Below are positions 1-8,319 of a stretch of 64,000 nt of DNA, one piece after another (within the stretch, counting starts at the first letter, position 1; every line of letters begins with the position of its first letter). The notes under the pieces were generated by a model. The model saw only the letters and a program-made list of their open reading frames with translations. It searched no databases and was not told where the DNA came from. Position numbers and translations under genes: made by a program. Source of the DNA: Thiodiazotropha sp040506275 (GTDB lineage: Bacteria; Pseudomonadota; Gammaproteobacteria; Chromatiales; Chromatiaceae); the NCBI GenBank assembly GCA_040506275.1, contig JBEVXD010000003.1, positions 1-64,000 on the forward strand, written 5' to 3'.

Positions 1-162
1 CTAACACACCGGGTCTACTCGCTTTTAATACCGCCTGTATCTTTATATCGATTGAATGATTTCGTCTCATTTGACACCTCTGGTTCTAAATAGGGTGTCA
101 ATTTTTCTTGGGGAGGCTCATCTGGCGACCGATAGGGAGCGTATTTGATGTGATTGTTAGGC
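1..162 (-). other. Probable integron attC site, cut by the window edge
   Basis: On the minus strand a GCCTAAC core (156-162) follows the stop of the TIR gene by 19 bases and continues as AATCACATCAA, the usual left end of an attC recombination site. A GTTAG at 1-5 would be the right core with two bases missing. A TTGACACC / GGTGTCAA inverted repeat (71-78 and 94-101) lies inside. At over 160 bases the site would be long for the family, and the outer arms pair poorly, so this call is weaker than the two sites upstream. A 63-codon open frame in the same stretch probably reflects the site rather than a gene. Confidence 0.4.
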
Positions 163-181
163 GACATATCTTGATTCTGTA

Positions 182-1156
182 CTACACTCGCCACAATTTC
201 CACCATGAGCGATTCTTACGACAAACATCCTGCATCAAATAGTCCAGTTCCGGATGATATTCGGAAACAGCGACATCAGACAAATCAGCAATATGATCAA
301 ACGTGTAAGGCATTCCTATTCTATCTATCTCAACTGTATCTATACGGCACTGATTTAACTTCTTTTGCATCATTCCTAGATATACTTCATAGTGAAACTG
401 TTCTCGTCGTCCATTAACTGCGTCTTTGGACCAGAACGCAAGCACAGCATCAGCTTTCTTTACCGCCAAACGTATAGATTCCTTCCAGTCATTGCCAAAT
501 AGAATTCTATCTCTAGCTATTCTCGATTCATACGCTCTATCTAGCCCTACCTCTTGAGGCTTATCGATCCATACGCGAAAACCCTGATCTATTAATACTT
601 TTATAACTGGCATCAATTTTGGCTTGTCGGCACTAGCGTGAGCTAGGAACAGCTGCGTTTTCGAAGCATCAGAAAGGGATTTATATGTTCTCCCTTCCTC
701 TACTATTACTCTGTCTCCAGGGGTGTCTGGATGACTGGCTCTGTAGCCAGTGACTCGTTCTTCTCTGGTAAATCCACTTACAGCGGATACGAGCTGTTCA
801 AACAATCGCTTATCGGAGCTGACATGGCCTTCTACGTGAGATAAGTCGAGTGTTTGAATATGACTGAATCCTAGAGGTATTTCTACGGAACTAATTAAGA
901 TCGGAAGCAGTTTATTATCGCGCAAAGCCATATCGGCTTCTGCTCTCACCCATTCGGATTGAATGGATGATTCGGACCATAACACTACAACTACTGCTGC
1001 CTTTTCTAGAGCCGATGTGATCGTATCGCGCCAAACATCCCCTGGAGCAATATTGATATCATAAAATACGCTAAAGCCGAGTCTATTAAACTCGGTCGTG
1101 AGTTCTTCAGCGACAACTCGATCTTTCCTTGCATATGCAATGAAAATATCTGACAT
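182..1156 (-). CDS. Protein with two tandem TIR domains (integron cassette)
   Basis: This 324-residue soluble protein consists of two TIR domains. The first covers about residues 1-125, with box 1 FIAYARKD, FYDINIAPGD, and helix motif SEWVRAEADMA giving W69 and E73. The second covers about 165-300, with LFLAHASADK, RVWIDK and FHYEVYLG giving E257 as the likely equivalent glutamate. Bacterial TIR domains are often NAD-consuming enzymes or signalling-nucleotide synthases in phage defence; a glutamate at this position is the usual catalytic residue. No sensor, transmembrane or effector domain is visible, and no defence partner lies next to it. It sits between attC sites on the minus strand, so it is best read as a cassette gene. 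The TIR fold is well supported; activity and a defence role are inferred. Confidence 0.85.
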   Translation of the reverse strand: MSDIFIAYARKDRVVAEELTTEFNRLGFSVFYDINIAPGDVWRDTITSALEKAAVVVVLWSESSIQSEWVRAEADMALRDNKLLPILISSVEIPLGFSHIQTLDLSHVEGHVSSDKRLFEQLVSAVSGFTREERVTGYRASHPDTPGDRVIVEEGRTYKSLSDASKTQLFLAHASADKPKLMPVIKVLIDQGFRVWIDKPQEVGLDRAYESRIARDRILFGNDWKESIRLAVKKADAVLAFWSKDAVNGRREQFHYEVYLGMMQKKLNQCRIDTVEIDRIGMPYTFDHIADLSDVAVSEYHPELDYLMQDVCRKNRSWWKLWRV

Positions 1157-1180
1157 GCTACCTTTTTCCGATGTTTTTTC

Positions 1181-1265
1181 GCCTAACGCCTACAGCAGGG
1201 GAGGTAAAAAGTGTAGCGAGGAACGAGCGTAGCTTTTTGACTTCCCTTGCCTGTACTTGTTATGT
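1181..1265 (-). other. Integron attC site
   Basis: The site lies between two minus-strand genes. Its right core, read on the minus strand, is GTTAGGC (1181-1187), and its left end is ACATAAC (1259-1265). The inner arms CAGCAGGGGAGGTAAAAAG and CTTTTTGACTTCCCTTGCCTG pair with a few unpaired bases, which is the imperfect hairpin with extrahelical bases recognised by integron integrases. The left core deviates from RYYYAAC at one base. Length (85 bases), position and structure all fit. Confidence 0.8.
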
Positions 1266-1496
1266 TTATTTTTCACTATTCGGCTCCTTTTTGCTATTGC
1301 CTGCGCTAAATGAATTAAACAGTGTCAATATAAGAGGTACACCTACAACCGGGAATAACAAATATTTGTGATCTTCTAGTCCTAACAAAATTACAACAAG
1401 AAATCCTACCAAAGCAATTAATACACCTCTCGCCCATACCCAACTTATTTTTTCGTTGGAATACCAGGAAAATGAATTATCCTTTTTTTCTTTCAT
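1266..1496 (-). CDS. Small membrane protein in an integron cassette
   Basis: This 76-residue protein has two likely transmembrane segments at about residues 22-41 (VWARGVLIALVGFLVVILL) and 46-63 (YLLFPVVGVPLILTLFNSF), with charged ends rich in Lys and Glu. I do not recognise a family. Its stop codon abuts the attC at 1181-1265 and another attC lies just upstream, so it is a one-gene cassette. No clear Shine-Dalgarno sequence precedes the ATG, which is common for cassette genes. Function unknown. Confidence 0.6.
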   Translation of the reverse strand: MKEKKDNSFSWYSNEKISWVWARGVLIALVGFLVVILLGLEDHKYLLFPVVGVPLILTLFNSFSAGNSKKEPNSEK

Positions 1497-1514
1497 AGAT
1501 TTATTTTTCTAGGA

Positions 1515-1584
1515 ACATAACGGCTAAGCTGTGGGGCGCAAGCCGCATAGCGGCGCAGCGTCCTACACGAGCGAATTGTTAAGT
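1515..1584 (-). other. Integron attC site
   Basis: On the minus strand the site starts ACTTAACAATTCGCTCGTG and ends GCTTAGCCGTTATG, very close to the canonical attC layout (RYYYAACAATTCG ... GTTRRRY). The arms GCTCGTGTAGGACGC and GCGCCCCACAGC pair imperfectly, and an inner GCCGC/GCGGC stem completes the hairpin. It overlaps the stop codon of the gene upstream (1579-1581). The right core is GTTATGT instead of GTTRRRY. Confidence 0.85.
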
Positions 1585-1875
1585 TGCGATTGTATTATAA
1601 ACTCCAAATAAAGCTCCAAATGCCGGAAGAATTATCACTGATACTAAAAGAAACGATTTCTTCATTTCTTTTCTGAAGTAGATTGCCACACCGAGACTAA
1701 ATAAACCTGGCCAGAAACCATACACTGCACCCATTGCCATTCCAATTCCAAACTCATGCCGAAGAAGATTGTCTGCATTGAATACGTATTGCACTAAAAA
1801 TGATGCTGCCAGCAACCAAAAAAGCCAACTAATGACATCACTTAAAATTAGCAAAACTTTCCATGTGCGCTTCAT
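1579..1875 (-). CDS. Small membrane protein in an integron cassette
   Basis: This 98-residue protein has three likely transmembrane segments, at about residues 8-28, 43-66 and 74-95, separated by short charged loops including RKEMKKS. I do not recognise a family. The stop codon lies inside the attC at 1515-1584, and a GTTAAGT cassette boundary (1880-1886, minus strand) sits just before the ATG, so the gene fills its cassette almost exactly. Function unknown. Confidence 0.6.
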   Translation of the reverse strand: MKRTWKVLLILSDVISWLFWLLAASFLVQYVFNADNLLRHEFGIGMAMGAVYGFWPGLFSLGVAIYFRKEMKKSFLLVSVIILPAFGALFGVYNTIAT

Positions 1876-1893
1876 AGTAACTTAACAGTCGAA

Positions 1894-1916
1894 TTAAAAG
1901 GACAATGCCCTTTTAA
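1894..1916. repeat. Palindrome, copy 1 (AAGGACAATG core)
   Basis: The arms TTAAAAGG and CCTTTTAA flank the loop ACAATGC. The AAGGACAATG core is shared with a second palindrome at 2019-2045. It could be a hairpin terminator, part of a degenerate attC or attI, or an operator. Confidence 0.55.
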
Positions 1917-2018
1917 TATATATTAGCGGGATGACCTTTATAATTATTGTGTAATCTTCTCTGGTTTCCATGTGCCTGTAATCCTTGATGATTCTACGAC
2001 ATAATTGTGGCATGGCCT

Positions 2019-2045
2019 GTTAAAAAGGACAATGTCCTCTTTAAT
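2019..2045. repeat. Palindrome, copy 2 (AAGGACAATG core)
   Basis: The sequence AGGACAATGTCCT is a near-perfect palindrome extended by TTAAA/TTTAA arms, followed on the plus strand by TTTTCTT. Its core matches the palindrome at 1894-1916, about 125 bases away. A weak terminator is possible. Confidence 0.55.
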
Positions 2046-2239
2046 TTTCTTGAGTTCGTCTTTATCTTAGGGCGTCCTGTTTATTCCAACTGCTACGAAG
2101 GGAATCGTGGACATGTCTAAATAATCACCGTTTCTTGCATCCATCTCCGACTATATGACTGTACGGCGGTATAGTAGAAGAACCATTGATTCATACACCT
2201 ATTGGATTAACTCAGGGACACCCATCAAATAGCGATCAC

Positions 2240-2500
2240 TTAAGCTGTTTTACTAAGTAAAGTGACAAATATCTCAAGATATTTGTGTGGAAGTAAAAAT
2301 TCGGTGTCCCGTTTATCCTTTATAAAAGCGAGATCAAACCACCAGACTTGGAAACTCTGTTGCCACTGCGTCTGCTCTGTTCTGGCATAGTGCAAGCGAA
2401 CCCCATCCCGCTGTAGCAGTCGTCCATTGGTGCCACGAAATTCATTGTCATAGATTAAGGCCAACCTTTGTGTGGCTGGGAGTCGAGTTTTTAAGTACAT
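2240..2500 (-). CDS. Hypothetical protein, possibly a remnant
   Basis: An 86-codon open frame predicts a basic and aromatic-rich soluble protein (QWQQSFQVWWFDLAF in the middle). I do not recognise a family, and there is no signal peptide or membrane segment. It stands alone between the cassette array and metY, with no partner gene. It could be a real small gene, the tail of a decayed gene, or chance. Confidence 0.3.
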   Translation of the reverse strand: MYLKTRLPATQRLALIYDNEFRGTNGRLLQRDGVRLHYARTEQTQWQQSFQVWWFDLAFIKDKRDTEFLLPHKYLEIFVTLLSKTA

Positions 2501-2718
2501 CTTGGGGTTGAGAACTCATCCCGGCCATCAAGGCATTTGGAGTTGCCACGAAAACAGTGGATACTGAGCTGACGTAGAGTAAGGGAGGGGTCATTAACTA
2601 CCGGTATTAGCACAAGTCAATTAGTTGGTATGCACCTACTTGGGGATGATTTCTGCCCCCAATGATCTATCAGGAAATTAGACACCTGATAGGTGGAAAA
2701 AGAATAGACGGGAAGAGA

Positions 2719-2741
2719 GGTGGGGCATGGCCCCACCCTAC
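2719..2741. repeat. Dispersed hairpin repeat, family A (single copy)
   Basis: The core GGTGGGGCATGGCCCCACC is a perfect 8-base-pair hairpin with an ATG loop, followed by CTAC. It is the same element as those at 12563, 12725, 12989, 39841 and 39955. It lies 14 bases past the metY stop and may help end that transcript. Confidence 0.8.
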
Positions 2742-2754
2742 GTTTTTGATTAGA

Positions 2755-4032
2755 TCAGCGTTTTGCTACTTCCAGGGCTTGACTGATGTCCGCGATGATA
2801 TCGTCAACATGTTCGATACCGATGGAGAGGCGCACCATATCGGCGCTGACACCTGCCGTGGCCAACTCTTCTTCACTTAATTGGCGGTGGGTGGTGGTGG
2901 CTGGATGACAGGCCAGGGATTTGGCATCACCTATATTGACCAATCTTAAGATCATCTGCAGGGCATCGATAAATCGGGCACCCGCTTCAAGCCCCCCTTC
3001 AATACCAAAACTCAGGATGCCTGAAGCTTGTCCTTTGGTAATCTTTTGACAACGTTCATAGTGTGGGCTCTCTGGCAATGCGGCGTAGTTGACCCATTTC
3101 ACCTGGGGTTGCTGCTTCAGGTATTGTGCGACAGCGAGGCTGTTTTCACAGTGTCGTTCCATGCGTAACCCTAAGGTTTCCAATCCCTGCATAATCAGAA
3201 AACCACTATGAGGTGAGAGTGCAGCCCCGGTATTCCGTAATGGGACAACCCGGCAACGACCAATATAAGCAGCCGGTCCCAGTGCCTCGGTGTAGACTAC
3301 CCCATGGTATGAAGGATCGGGTTCATTCAGCATTGGGAATCTTTCTTTATTGCCTGCCCAGTCGAACTTACCTGAATCGATAATCACACCACCTACTGTA
3401 GTGCCATGGCCACCAATGTATTTGGTGAGAGAGTGGATGATGATATCTGCACCATGATCAAAAGCGCGACAGAGATAGGGGGTGGCGACGGTGTTGTCCA
3501 CAATCAGCGGTACACCATGGCGATGGGCGATCTCAGCCAACCGCTCCAGATCCACAATATTACCTGCGGGATTACCGATCGATTCACAGAACAGGGCTCT
3601 GGTCTTCGCATCGATCAGACTCTCCAGCTTTTCATAGTCATCAAAAGAGGCCATGCGGACTTCGATGCCCTGGCGTGGAAAGGTATGGGCAAAGAGGTTG
3701 TAGGTACCGCCATAGAGCTGGCTGGTGCTGACAATGTTGTCCCCACTTTGAGCGATACACTGGATCGCATAGGTGATCGCCGCCATTCCGGAAGCGAGCG
3801 CCAGGGAGCCAACACCTCCCTCCATCTCGGTCATACGCTGTTCCAACACTGCATTGGTTGGATTCATGATGCGGGAGTAGATGTTTCCGGCTACTTTTAG
3901 ATCGAACAGGTCAGCGCCATGCTGGGTGTCATCAAAAGTATAGGAGGTGGTTTGGTAGATTGGCACCGCTGCAGATTTGGTTGTTGGTTCGGAATCGTAT
4001 CCGGCGTGCAAAGCAAGGGATTCTAGTTTCAT
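2755..4032 (-). CDS. metY: O-acetylhomoserine sulfhydrylase
   Basis: This 425-residue cytosolic enzyme of the Cys/Met-metabolism PLP family (fold type I) makes homocysteine from O-acetylhomoserine and sulfide. The start LALHAGYDSEPTTKSAAVPIYQTTSY is typical of MetY (usual length about 425-430). The PLP lysine lies in HSLTKYIGGHG near residue 205, the PLP-contacting YSRIMNPTNAVLE near 52 and SGMAAI near 82. It is monocistronic and divergent from rsxA. O-acetylserine is a possible second substrate; a cystathionine gamma-synthase is less likely, given the long loop after the active-site lysine. Confidence 0.92.
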   Translation of the reverse strand: MKLESLALHAGYDSEPTTKSAAVPIYQTTSYTFDDTQHGADLFDLKVAGNIYSRIMNPTNAVLEQRMTEMEGGVGSLALASGMAAITYAIQCIAQSGDNIVSTSQLYGGTYNLFAHTFPRQGIEVRMASFDDYEKLESLIDAKTRALFCESIGNPAGNIVDLERLAEIAHRHGVPLIVDNTVATPYLCRAFDHGADIIIHSLTKYIGGHGTTVGGVIIDSGKFDWAGNKERFPMLNEPDPSYHGVVYTEALGPAAYIGRCRVVPLRNTGAALSPHSGFLIMQGLETLGLRMERHCENSLAVAQYLKQQPQVKWVNYAALPESPHYERCQKITKGQASGILSFGIEGGLEAGARFIDALQMILRLVNIGDAKSLACHPATTTHRQLSEEELATAGVSADMVRLSIGIEHVDDIIADISQALEVAKR

Positions 4033-4418
4033 ATACTCTATCTCATCCTCATTGTTGTTAACCCGGCAACATTTGCTGCTGTTGGTTTTATTTCTCGGGC
4101 AAATTGGCGTGTTGTCAGCAACACATTGGTGGCACTTTTCCAGATTCCATGGAGTCTGAGACCGAAAAAACCACCGAAAAGACCACTTGTCGTCTTATCC
4201 CACAACAACCAGCGGCATGTGATGTATTTTTATAACAATTTTTATCGCATAAACCTATTGTTATGGATTTATCTATCCTAGACCAGTATTGTTTGCGGCT
4301 TATCAATGATTTAGCCAGATTAAATCAGCATAGTAGCCTGCAAATACACAGTAGAGACAAGTTGTAACCATCGAATTGGCCGCTTATCCTTACGCAATTA
4401 ATTGATTTTCGGTTTTCC
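4033..4418. other. Divergent intergenic region between metY and rsxA
   Basis: This 386-base stretch must hold the promoters of metY (minus) and rsxA (plus). It contains GTTAACCCGGCAAC (4057-4070), a truncated copy of dispersed repeat family B, 25 bases before the metY start. I see no riboswitch-like structure and no convincing promoter hexamers. Confidence 0.5.
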
Positions 4419-5000
4419 ATGCAAGAATACGCCCTCATCCTGATTAGCACTGTGCTGGTAAATAACTTCGTTTTGGTGAAGTTTCTCGGCCTGTGCCCCT
4501 TTATGGGGGTTTCTCGGAAACTGGAAACTGCCACGGGTATGGGCCTGGCCACCACCTTCGTGCTGACCCTATCAGCAATCTGTTCCTACCTGATCAACGA
4601 ATATCTACTGATTCCTCTGGGGTTGGAGTTTTTGCGTACCATCGCTTTCATCCTGGTGATTGCTGTCGTGGTGCAGTTCACTGAGATGGTGATGCACAAA
4701 ACCAGCCCTATGCTCTATCAGGTACTTGGCATCTTTTTACCCCTGATCACAACTAACTGTGCAGTACTCGGTGTTGCACTGTTGAATACCCAGGAGCAGC
4801 ACGGATTTATTGAATCTGCTCTGTACGGCTTTGGTGCCGCTGCGGGCTTCTCTCTGGTACTGGTGCTGTTTGCAGGTATTCGCGAGCGGGTCACAGTCGC
4901 TGATGTTCCTGAACCTCTGCAGGGTAATGCCATTGCCATGATCACTGCCGGCCTGATGTCTCTGGCCTTTATGGGTTTTGCCGGCCTGGTCTCTGTGTAG
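4419..5000 (+). CDS. rsxA: Electron transport complex subunit RsxA (RnfA)
   Basis: This 193-residue inner-membrane protein has six predicted transmembrane segments and the family signature LVNNFVLVKFLGLCPFMGVS near the N-terminus. RnfA and its paralogue RnfE form the core ion-translocating pair of the Rnf/Rsx complex, which couples NADH-ferredoxin electron transfer to ion movement. It is first of a six-gene operon (A, B, C, D, G, E) with gaps of 12 bases or fewer. Length and sequence match the family fully. Confidence 0.96.
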   Translation: MQEYALILISTVLVNNFVLVKFLGLCPFMGVSRKLETATGMGLATTFVLTLSAICSYLINEYLLIPLGLEFLRTIAFILVIAVVVQFTEMVMHKTSPMLYQVLGIFLPLITTNCAVLGVALLNTQEQHGFIESALYGFGAAAGFSLVLVLFAGIRERVTVADVPEPLQGNAIAMITAGLMSLAFMGFAGLVSV

Positions 5001-5012
5001 GGTGTTGATCTG

Positions 5013-5576
5013 ATGCTGCTCGCTATCCTCACCATTACCGGACTGGCCACCCTATTTGGTCTGCTGCTTGGCTATGCCAGTATCCGTTTTCATGTGGAAG
5101 GGGATCCAATCACCGATCAGATCGAGAAGGTGCTACCTCAAACCCAATGCGGCCAATGTGGTTTTGCCGGGTGTCGACCCTATGCGGAAGCCATTGCGAA
5201 TGGTGAGGTTGAGATCAACCTCTGTCCTCCCGGAGGGGAGGGCACTATGATCGCTTTGGCAGACCTGCTGGGACGTGACCCTGTCCCTCTGGATGCCGAA
5301 ACAGCAGAGGAGAAACCGAAGGCGATTGCGATCATCAAAGAGCAGGAGTGTATTGGCTGCACGCTCTGTCTACAGGCTTGTCCGGTGGATGCGATTATTG
5401 GCGCGGCGAAACAGATGCATGTGGTCATCACTGATGAATGTACCGGCTGTGAGCGTTGTCTGCCTCCCTGCCCTGTGGACTGTATTGTGATGGAGCCGAT
5501 TCCCCAAAAGGCTGATAATTGGCGCTGGCCTTATCCTCAGAGCGGCACGGAAGAGATTGCCCGGCAGGCAAATTAG
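5013..5576 (+). CDS. rsxB: Electron transport complex subunit RsxB (RnfB)
   Basis: This 187-residue iron-sulfur subunit has one N-terminal membrane helix (about residues 1-22), a CGQCGFAGC cluster motif near residue 48, and two ferredoxin-type motifs, CIGCTLCLQACP and CTGCERCLPPCP, in the second half. RnfB passes electrons between ferredoxin and the membrane subunits. The gene starts 12 bases after rsxA. The protein is of the short type (E. coli RsxB is 192 residues), with only two C-terminal 4Fe-4S clusters. Confidence 0.96.
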   Translation: MLLAILTITGLATLFGLLLGYASIRFHVEGDPITDQIEKVLPQTQCGQCGFAGCRPYAEAIANGEVEINLCPPGGEGTMIALADLLGRDPVPLDAETAEEKPKAIAIIKEQECIGCTLCLQACPVDAIIGAAKQMHVVITDECTGCERCLPPCPVDCIVMEPIPQKADNWRWPYPQSGTEEIARQAN

Positions 5577-5578
5577 TC

Positions 5579-7276
5579 ATGTATGTTGAATCAAAAAAAG
5601 GCAAAACCCGAGAGTTATGGCGCTTTCATGGCGGACTCCATCTGCCCGACCATAAGGATATTTCCCTACAGCGTCCTTTGATATCTGTAGAACTGCCTGA
5701 CCGATTGGTAATACCCCTGCAGCAGCATATCGGGATGATGGCACAAGCCCGGGTGAAACCCGGTGATAAAGTTTTGAAGGGCGAGTTAATTGCCGATTCA
5801 ACTGCGCCGGTAACCGCCCCTTTGCACGCCCCGACATCGGGTACTGTGGTGGCAATCGACGAGCATTTAATCCCTCATCCCTCCGGACTCTCCGGTCACT
5901 GCATCATTATCGAACCGGATGGAAAAGATGCCTGGGGTGAACTGCCGAAGCCAATCAAGGATTACCAAAATGTGGATGCTCAAACCTTGCGTCAACGCAT
6001 CCGGGAATCGGGTATCGTCGGCATGGGTGGCGCGACCTTTCCATCTGCAGTCAAGCTCAACCCCGGCAAGCAGATCAAGACTCTGATCATCAATGGTGCT
6101 GAGTGCGAACCCTATATCACCTGTGATGATCGCCTGATGAGAGATAGAGCCGCCAAAGTAATGGACGGTGCTCGTATCCTGCAACATCTGCTACAAAGTG
6201 AAGTCTGTCTGATCGCCATTGAAGACAACAAGTCTGAGGCCATCCTGGCCATGTTTCAGGAGCTCCGAGAAGAAGAGGATATCGAGGTGGTTCGCATACC
6301 CACCCTCTATCCGAGTGGTGGCGAAAAGCAGCTGATACATATCCTCACCGGTCAGGAAGTACCCACCTCCGGACTGCCCGCCCAGATTGGCGCGATCTGT
6401 CATAACGTCGCCACCACAGCCGCAGTTGCTGATGCTGTACTCGAAGGACGCCCACTGATTTCCCGCCTGGTAACCCTCACCGGCGAGGGCATAAAAGGAC
6501 CTGGTAACTATGAGGTTCCGGTCGGAATGCTGGCAAGTGACCTGATTGAGCAGGCTGGTGGTTATCAGAGCAATCCCCAACAGCTGATTCTTGGTGGGCC
6601 GATGATGGGTTTCGATCTGTCGACTGATCAGGTTCCCATCACCAAGGGTGCAAACTGTATTCTTTGTCCAACAGCGGAAGAGGCCCCAAGACCCGAAGTG
6701 GCTCAAGCCTGTATACGTTGCGGGCGCTGTGCCGATGTTTGCCCTGCAAGACTGTTACCGCAGCAGATGTATTGGCATAGCCGTGCCAAGGACCTGGAGA
6801 AGGTTCAGGACTATAACCTGTTCGACTGTATCGAGTGTGGCTGCTGTTCTCATGTCTGCCCCTCCCATATTCCGCTGGTACAATACTTCAGATACGCCAA
6901 AGCCGAGAGTTGGGCATTGGAACAGGAGCGTCGTGAGTCTGACCACGCCAAGCAGCGACATGACTTTCGCATCGCCCGACTGGAGCGACTGGAGGCGGAG
7001 CGCAAGGCAAGACTACGCAAGAAGAAAGAGACTTTATCCAAGAAACCGGCACCAAAGAAGAAAAGTGCTGAGCCTGAACTGGATGAGAAGGATGCCAAAC
7101 AGGCTGCCATCCAGGCTGCAATGAAACGTGCTGCCGAGAAGAAGGCCAAGCAGCAGCTTGCCCCTAAAAACACAGATAACCTGACTTCAGCCCAGCAGGC
7201 AAAAATCGACGAGGTGGATCAACGCCGCAAATCCGGGACCACTCAGCAACAGAATCAATCGGAGCCCCCCGCCTAA
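5579..7276 (+). CDS. rsxC: Electron transport complex subunit RsxC (RnfC)
   Basis: This is the peripheral NADH-binding subunit with FMN and two 4Fe-4S clusters. I chose the ATG at 5579, two bases after the rsxB stop, giving 565 residues; an earlier in-frame start would run into rsxB. Visible are GMGGATFPSAVK, NGAECEPYITCDDRLM, the glycine-rich LYPSGGEKQLI, and the cluster motifs CIRCGRCADVCP (about residue 378) and CIECGCCSHVCP (about 417). A Lys/Glu/Ala-rich coiled tail of about 120 residues follows, shorter than in E. coli. Its stop overlaps the rsxD start (TAATG). Confidence 0.96.
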   Translation: MYVESKKGKTRELWRFHGGLHLPDHKDISLQRPLISVELPDRLVIPLQQHIGMMAQARVKPGDKVLKGELIADSTAPVTAPLHAPTSGTVVAIDEHLIPHPSGLSGHCIIIEPDGKDAWGELPKPIKDYQNVDAQTLRQRIRESGIVGMGGATFPSAVKLNPGKQIKTLIINGAECEPYITCDDRLMRDRAAKVMDGARILQHLLQSEVCLIAIEDNKSEAILAMFQELREEEDIEVVRIPTLYPSGGEKQLIHILTGQEVPTSGLPAQIGAICHNVATTAAVADAVLEGRPLISRLVTLTGEGIKGPGNYEVPVGMLASDLIEQAGGYQSNPQQLILGGPMMGFDLSTDQVPITKGANCILCPTAEEAPRPEVAQACIRCGRCADVCPARLLPQQMYWHSRAKDLEKVQDYNLFDCIECGCCSHVCPSHIPLVQYFRYAKAESWALEQERRESDHAKQRHDFRIARLERLEAERKARLRKKKETLSKKPAPKKKSAEPELDEKDAKQAAIQAAMKRAAEKKAKQQLAPKNTDNLTSAQQAKIDEVDQRRKSGTTQQQNQSEPPA

Positions 7277-8319
7277 TGGAATTTCCAACACACAGCTCCC
7301 CCCATACCGGTCGTCCGAACCGGGTCGATAAAGTGATGCTCCAGGTTGTGCTGGCTTTGATTCCGGGCACCGCGGCGCTAATTTTCTATTTCGGCTGGGG
7401 GATACTGCTTAATCTGCTGTTGGCAATCACCTCTGCGGTTGCATTTGAGGCCTTGGTAATCAAACTGCGCAAGCGACCGGTAACACCAGTCATCTTTGAT
7501 CTCAGCGCGGTTGTCACAGCCATCTTGTTTGCTGTGGCCATCCCCCCCCTGCTCCCCTGGTGGATGGTCGTATTGGGCATGGCCTTCGGTATCATAATGG
7601 TCAAGCAGATGTACGGCGGACTTGGTTACAACCCCTTTAATCCTGCCATGGCGGCCTATGTTCTGCTGTTGATCTCCTATCCGGTGGAGATGACCTCCTG
7701 GCTGCCCCCGACACTACTCACAGACCATCCACTGAGTTTTCAGCAGATTGTCGCCTTCAAGTTTGCAGGTCTGCTGCCTGATGGACTCGAACTGGATGCG
7801 ATCACCATGGCAACCCCCCTCGATGTGATGCGCACCAAACTTGACCTCAACATGATGATCAGTGAAATCCGCACCAGCCCACTATGGGGCGATTTCGGCG
7901 GATTGGGTTGGGAGTGGGTCGGCAACTGGTTCCTGATGGGTGGAATCTGGATGGTCTACAAACGCACTATCACCTGGCAGATCCCCCTCGCCTTTATCAC
8001 CGGTCTGGTAGGTATAGGAACAATCTTTTGGCTGTTCGATTCCGAGAGTTTCCCTTTCCCACTGTTTCATCTCTTCAGTGGAGGCGCAATTTTAGGTGCA
8101 TTCTTTATTGCCACCGACCCGGTTACAGCCTGTACAACCCGAGTCGGGCAGTTGATCTATGGCGCCACCATTGGCGTGCTTGTTTACCTCATACGCACCT
8201 GGGGCGGCTATCCGGATGCTGTCGCTTTTGCTGTACTACTGATGAATATGGCAGCACCCACCATCGACTACTACACCCGTCCGCGTACCTATGGGCATGG
8301 TGAGATAAAGCATGAATAG
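7276..8319 (+). CDS. rsxD: Electron transport complex subunit RsxD (RnfD)
   Basis: This 347-residue polytopic membrane subunit carries a covalently bound FMN; the acceptor threonine is expected in the ITMATPLD motif near residue 178. Family motifs GGLGYNPFNPAMAAY and FFIATDPVTACTTRVGQLIYG are present. The start overlaps the rsxC stop by one base, and the 3' end overlaps rsxG by eight bases, so the two are likely translationally coupled. Confidence 0.96.
   Translation: MEFPTHSSPHTGRPNRVDKVMLQVVLALIPGTAALIFYFGWGILLNLLLAITSAVAFEALVIKLRKRPVTPVIFDLSAVVTAILFAVAIPPLLPWWMVVLGMAFGIIMVKQMYGGLGYNPFNPAMAAYVLLLISYPVEMTSWLPPTLLTDHPLSFQQIVAFKFAGLLPDGLELDAITMATPLDVMRTKLDLNMMISEIRTSPLWGDFGGLGWEWVGNWFLMGGIWMVYKRTITWQIPLAFITGLVGIGTIFWLFDSESFPFPLFHLFSGGAILGAFFIATDPVTACTTRVGQLIYGATIGVLVYLIRTWGGYPDAVAFAVLLMNMAAPTIDYYTRPRTYGHGEIKHE

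Larger units (their letters stand above)
1880..2239. other. Gene-poor junction at the end of the cassette array
   Basis: I see no credible gene here. The stretch begins with a cassette boundary core ACTTAAC (1880-1886; GTTAAGT on the minus strand) and contains two related AT-rich palindromes listed separately. No integrase gene or clear attI site is visible in it. Confidence 0.5.

Noticed and set aside
15..206. 63-codon minus-strand frame overlapping the TIR gene end
   Set aside because: It lies within the probable attC, has no ribosome binding site, and overlaps the TIR gene by 25 bases.
4033..4200. SAM- or SAH-binding riboswitch upstream of metY
   Set aside because: No recognisable pseudoknot or stem pattern; only a family B repeat fragment is visible.
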